This document shows, in pieces, positions 27,085-28,451 of a stretch of 28,451 nucleotides of DNA (the stretch's first letter is position 1; every line of letters starts with the position of its first letter). Under the pieces are notes generated by a model, which saw only the letters and a program-made list of their open reading frames with translations, was not told the DNA's origin and ran no database searches. The DNA comes from a virus. The DNA lies in IMG/VR virus record IMGVR_UViG_3300042868_004570, positions 1 through 28,451 of that record; one strand, written 5' to 3'. A program made the position numbers and the translations under genes.

Positions 27085-28451
27085 TAGGGGATGACCGGCT
27101 GCGTGGCTGTAGCGGGCTGTGGCGAGGTCAGGCCGTAGGACGCTAAGAGCTCCTGCTCGGCTTGGCGCTCGCGGATAACGTCCTCGATGTCGAGGCCACG
27201 TTCGGCCAGCGCCTGCGTGTTCGTCATCAGCCCGTTCTGAATGGCCGTCACCGTCGCTTCGATTTCGTTGCGCGGGTCGACCCACTGCCAGCCGCGTGGC
27301 ACCCACTGCGTCAGGCTGAACTTGAAGTATTTGGTAGCCGGCAGGTTCACCGTTGCCGAGTCCAGCGTCTGTCGGAGCCATGCTTGGTAAACCGGCTGGC
27401 AGAAGTGCTCCACCATCCACCATTGAATCGCCCGCCAGTGGTCGCGCTCCTCGAGCAAGCCCTGCCGAATCGAGGAGTAAGAGACCGCCTCGAGGTTGTT
27501 CGACAGGCTCGTGTAGCTGACGCCCAGACCGGAGGCGATACCGCGCAACATTGCCGCCTCGAAGGCCGCGAAGGCCGTAGAGGGGTGCTGCGGGTCGAAC
27601 GGCTTGAAGTCCACGCCCTGCGGGAGCTGCTCGAAGGTGCCGGGCGAAACGTCCATCTGGATGCGCCCTTGGTCGTCGGTGCCGTCGCCGACGTAATCAT
27701 CGCCAGCCGGGGTCGTAAAGAACCCCATCTTGGCCGATGAGATACGCGCTGCCACCAGCTCGGCCTCCTCGTAGCCGCCGAGCATCTTTAGCCTGGTCAT
27801 CGCCGTGGCCATCCACGGATAGCCGCGAGTCTGGCCGGGGCGCAGCTTGCGGTAGGCGTGAATAATCTGCTCGGCAGGGATACGCTGGCGCTGCACGCCG
27901 TAGCCGGCTGCGAATTGGTAATCGTCGGGGTGCTTCTGGTCCACGTAGTACGCAAGCGGCTTTCCGCCCTTGTCGATTTCCACGCCCATGCGGATTTCCG
28001 CACCGTTGCTGGCCGAACCGTTGTACTCGACATCGATGCGGTCTGGGTCGATGAACTGGAGCCGGAATCGCCACGGGTTGCTGCCGTCCGTCACCTTCAG
28101 GACGAAACATTCGCCGTCGCGGGCCACGGATTCGATAAACATCCGCTGGGCATCGAGCCAAGTCATCTGGCCATCTACCGTGCAGACGCCCAGTTCGCCC
28201 CAAGCCTTAAACGAGTCCTCGAGGATGCTATTGGCCGTCTGGTCTAGCGGCCCGCCGAGGTCACGGGCGCGAACCTGTAGCTGAATGCCTTTCGCCCCGA
28301 CCACGTTAGTCGTGGTCATGTCGAGGAACCGGCGAGCGTAGTCGTTATTGATGGCCAGCTCACGCGAACGAGCGCGGAGCGTCTTCAGCGTGTACCGAAG
28401 CTCGTGGTCGGCGCTTTTCGTGGTCGTCAGCCAGTCAGAAAAAAGCCGCCC
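27084..28451 (-). CDS. Portal protein, lambda gpB family (5' end outside window)
   Basis: 455 codons are visible and the frame is still open at the right edge. The reading begins with a basic stretch and RELAINNDYARRFLD before MTTTNVVGAKGIQLQ; the Met at 28319 is therefore internal. TWLDAQRMFIESVARDGE, GVEIDKGGKPLAYYV and ISSAKMGFFTTP are typical of lambda-type portals, and the C-terminal TQWVPRGWQWVDPRNEIEA is a family hallmark. It forms the dodecameric DNA channel at the capsid vertex. The stop overlaps the capsid-fusion ATG. Confidence 0.9.
   Translation of the reverse strand, partial: GRLFSDWLTTTKSADHELRYTLKTLRARSRELAINNDYARRFLDMTTTNVVGAKGIQLQVRARDLGGPLDQTANSILEDSFKAWGELGVCTVDGQMTWLDAQRMFIESVARDGECFVLKVTDGSNPWRFRLQFIDPDRIDVEYNGSASNGAEIRMGVEIDKGGKPLAYYVDQKHPDDYQFAAGYGVQRQRIPAEQIIHAYRKLRPGQTRGYPWMATAMTRLKMLGGYEEAELVAARISSAKMGFFTTPAGDDYVGDGTDDQGRIQMDVSPGTFEQLPQGVDFKPFDPQHPSTAFAAFEAAMLRGIASGLGVSYTSLSNNLEAVSYSSIRQGLLEERDHWRAIQWWMVEHFCQPVYQAWLRQTLDSATVNLPATKYFKFSLTQWVPRGWQWVDPRNEIEATVTAIQNGLMTNTQALAERGLDIEDVIRERQAEQELLASYGLTSPQPATATQPVIP

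Noticed and set aside
27085-27423. N-terminal extension of the protease-capsid frame
   Set aside because: It is out-of-frame reading of the portal 3' end; the ATG at 27084 overlaps the portal stop as TAATG.
1-28451. tRNA or rRNA genes
   Set aside because: No cloverleaf-like stretch with a T-arm consensus was noticed by eye; a tRNA search was not run, so a missed one cannot be excluded.

Overview
The window looks like most of the genome of a lambda-type, long-tailed (siphovirus) phage of a Gram-negative, high-GC bacterium, probably a proteobacterium. The two-component spanin (Rz with a nested Rz1 lipoprotein) implies an outer membrane. HK97-type capsid genes, a tape measure protein, a frameshifted tail chaperone and paired tail tube genes point to a non-contractile tail. 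Coding density is very high: most starts overlap the previous stop (ATGA, GTGA, TAATG or TGATG), and no gene-free stretch exceeds about 270 bases.

Layout. (1) Bases 1-6508, minus strand: a YdaS/Cro-like regulator (6302-6508), a replication block (DnaT/O-like initiator with internal iteron-like repeats, CHC2 zinc-finger primase piece, RecA-fold helicase), a small cytosine-methyltransferase-like protein, two accessory proteins, a VRR-NUC nuclease and a putative Q-like antiterminator. A strong intrinsic terminator follows (1889-1915), then FkbM methyltransferase, glycosyltransferase, a lambda gpZ-like tail protein and the first codons of a gene that leaves the window. (2) Bases 6509-6621: a divergent control region with an inverted repeat and a direct repeat. 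(3) Bases 6622-12236, plus strand: an early operon of small proteins around a recombination cassette (ERF annealing protein, YqaJ exonuclease, SSB-like protein), two arrays of NNGGC pentamers, a GIY-YIG-like protein and small zinc-finger and membrane proteins. (4) Bases 28451-12233, minus strand: the main late operon in transcription order: portal, protease-capsid fusion, a Rossmann-like gene, head-tail joining and tail terminator proteins, two tail tube paralogues, chaperone with -1 frameshift, tape measure, tail-tip proteins, holin, endolysin, membrane protein, HExxH protein, metallophosphoesterase, DUF3310 protein, Rz and Rz1. It ends stop-to-stop against the early operon.

The late operon occupies both ends of the window on the same strand, and the terminase genes are missing. 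This fits a circular or permuted genome whose terminase lies in the unseen gap between position 1 and position 28451. No integrase and no CI-type repressor were recognised, so the lifestyle is uncertain. The likely programme is lambda-like: early transcription diverges from about 6510-6620, the Q-like protein lets late transcription pass the terminator at 1889-1915, and one long transcript covers decoration, packaging, head, tail and lysis genes.

The most unusual items are the phased pentamer arrays, the 10-bp-phased repeats inside the replication gene, the protease-capsid fusion with well-placed internal ribosome sites, the duplicated tail tube gene, and the displaced gpZ gene next to glycan-type enzymes.
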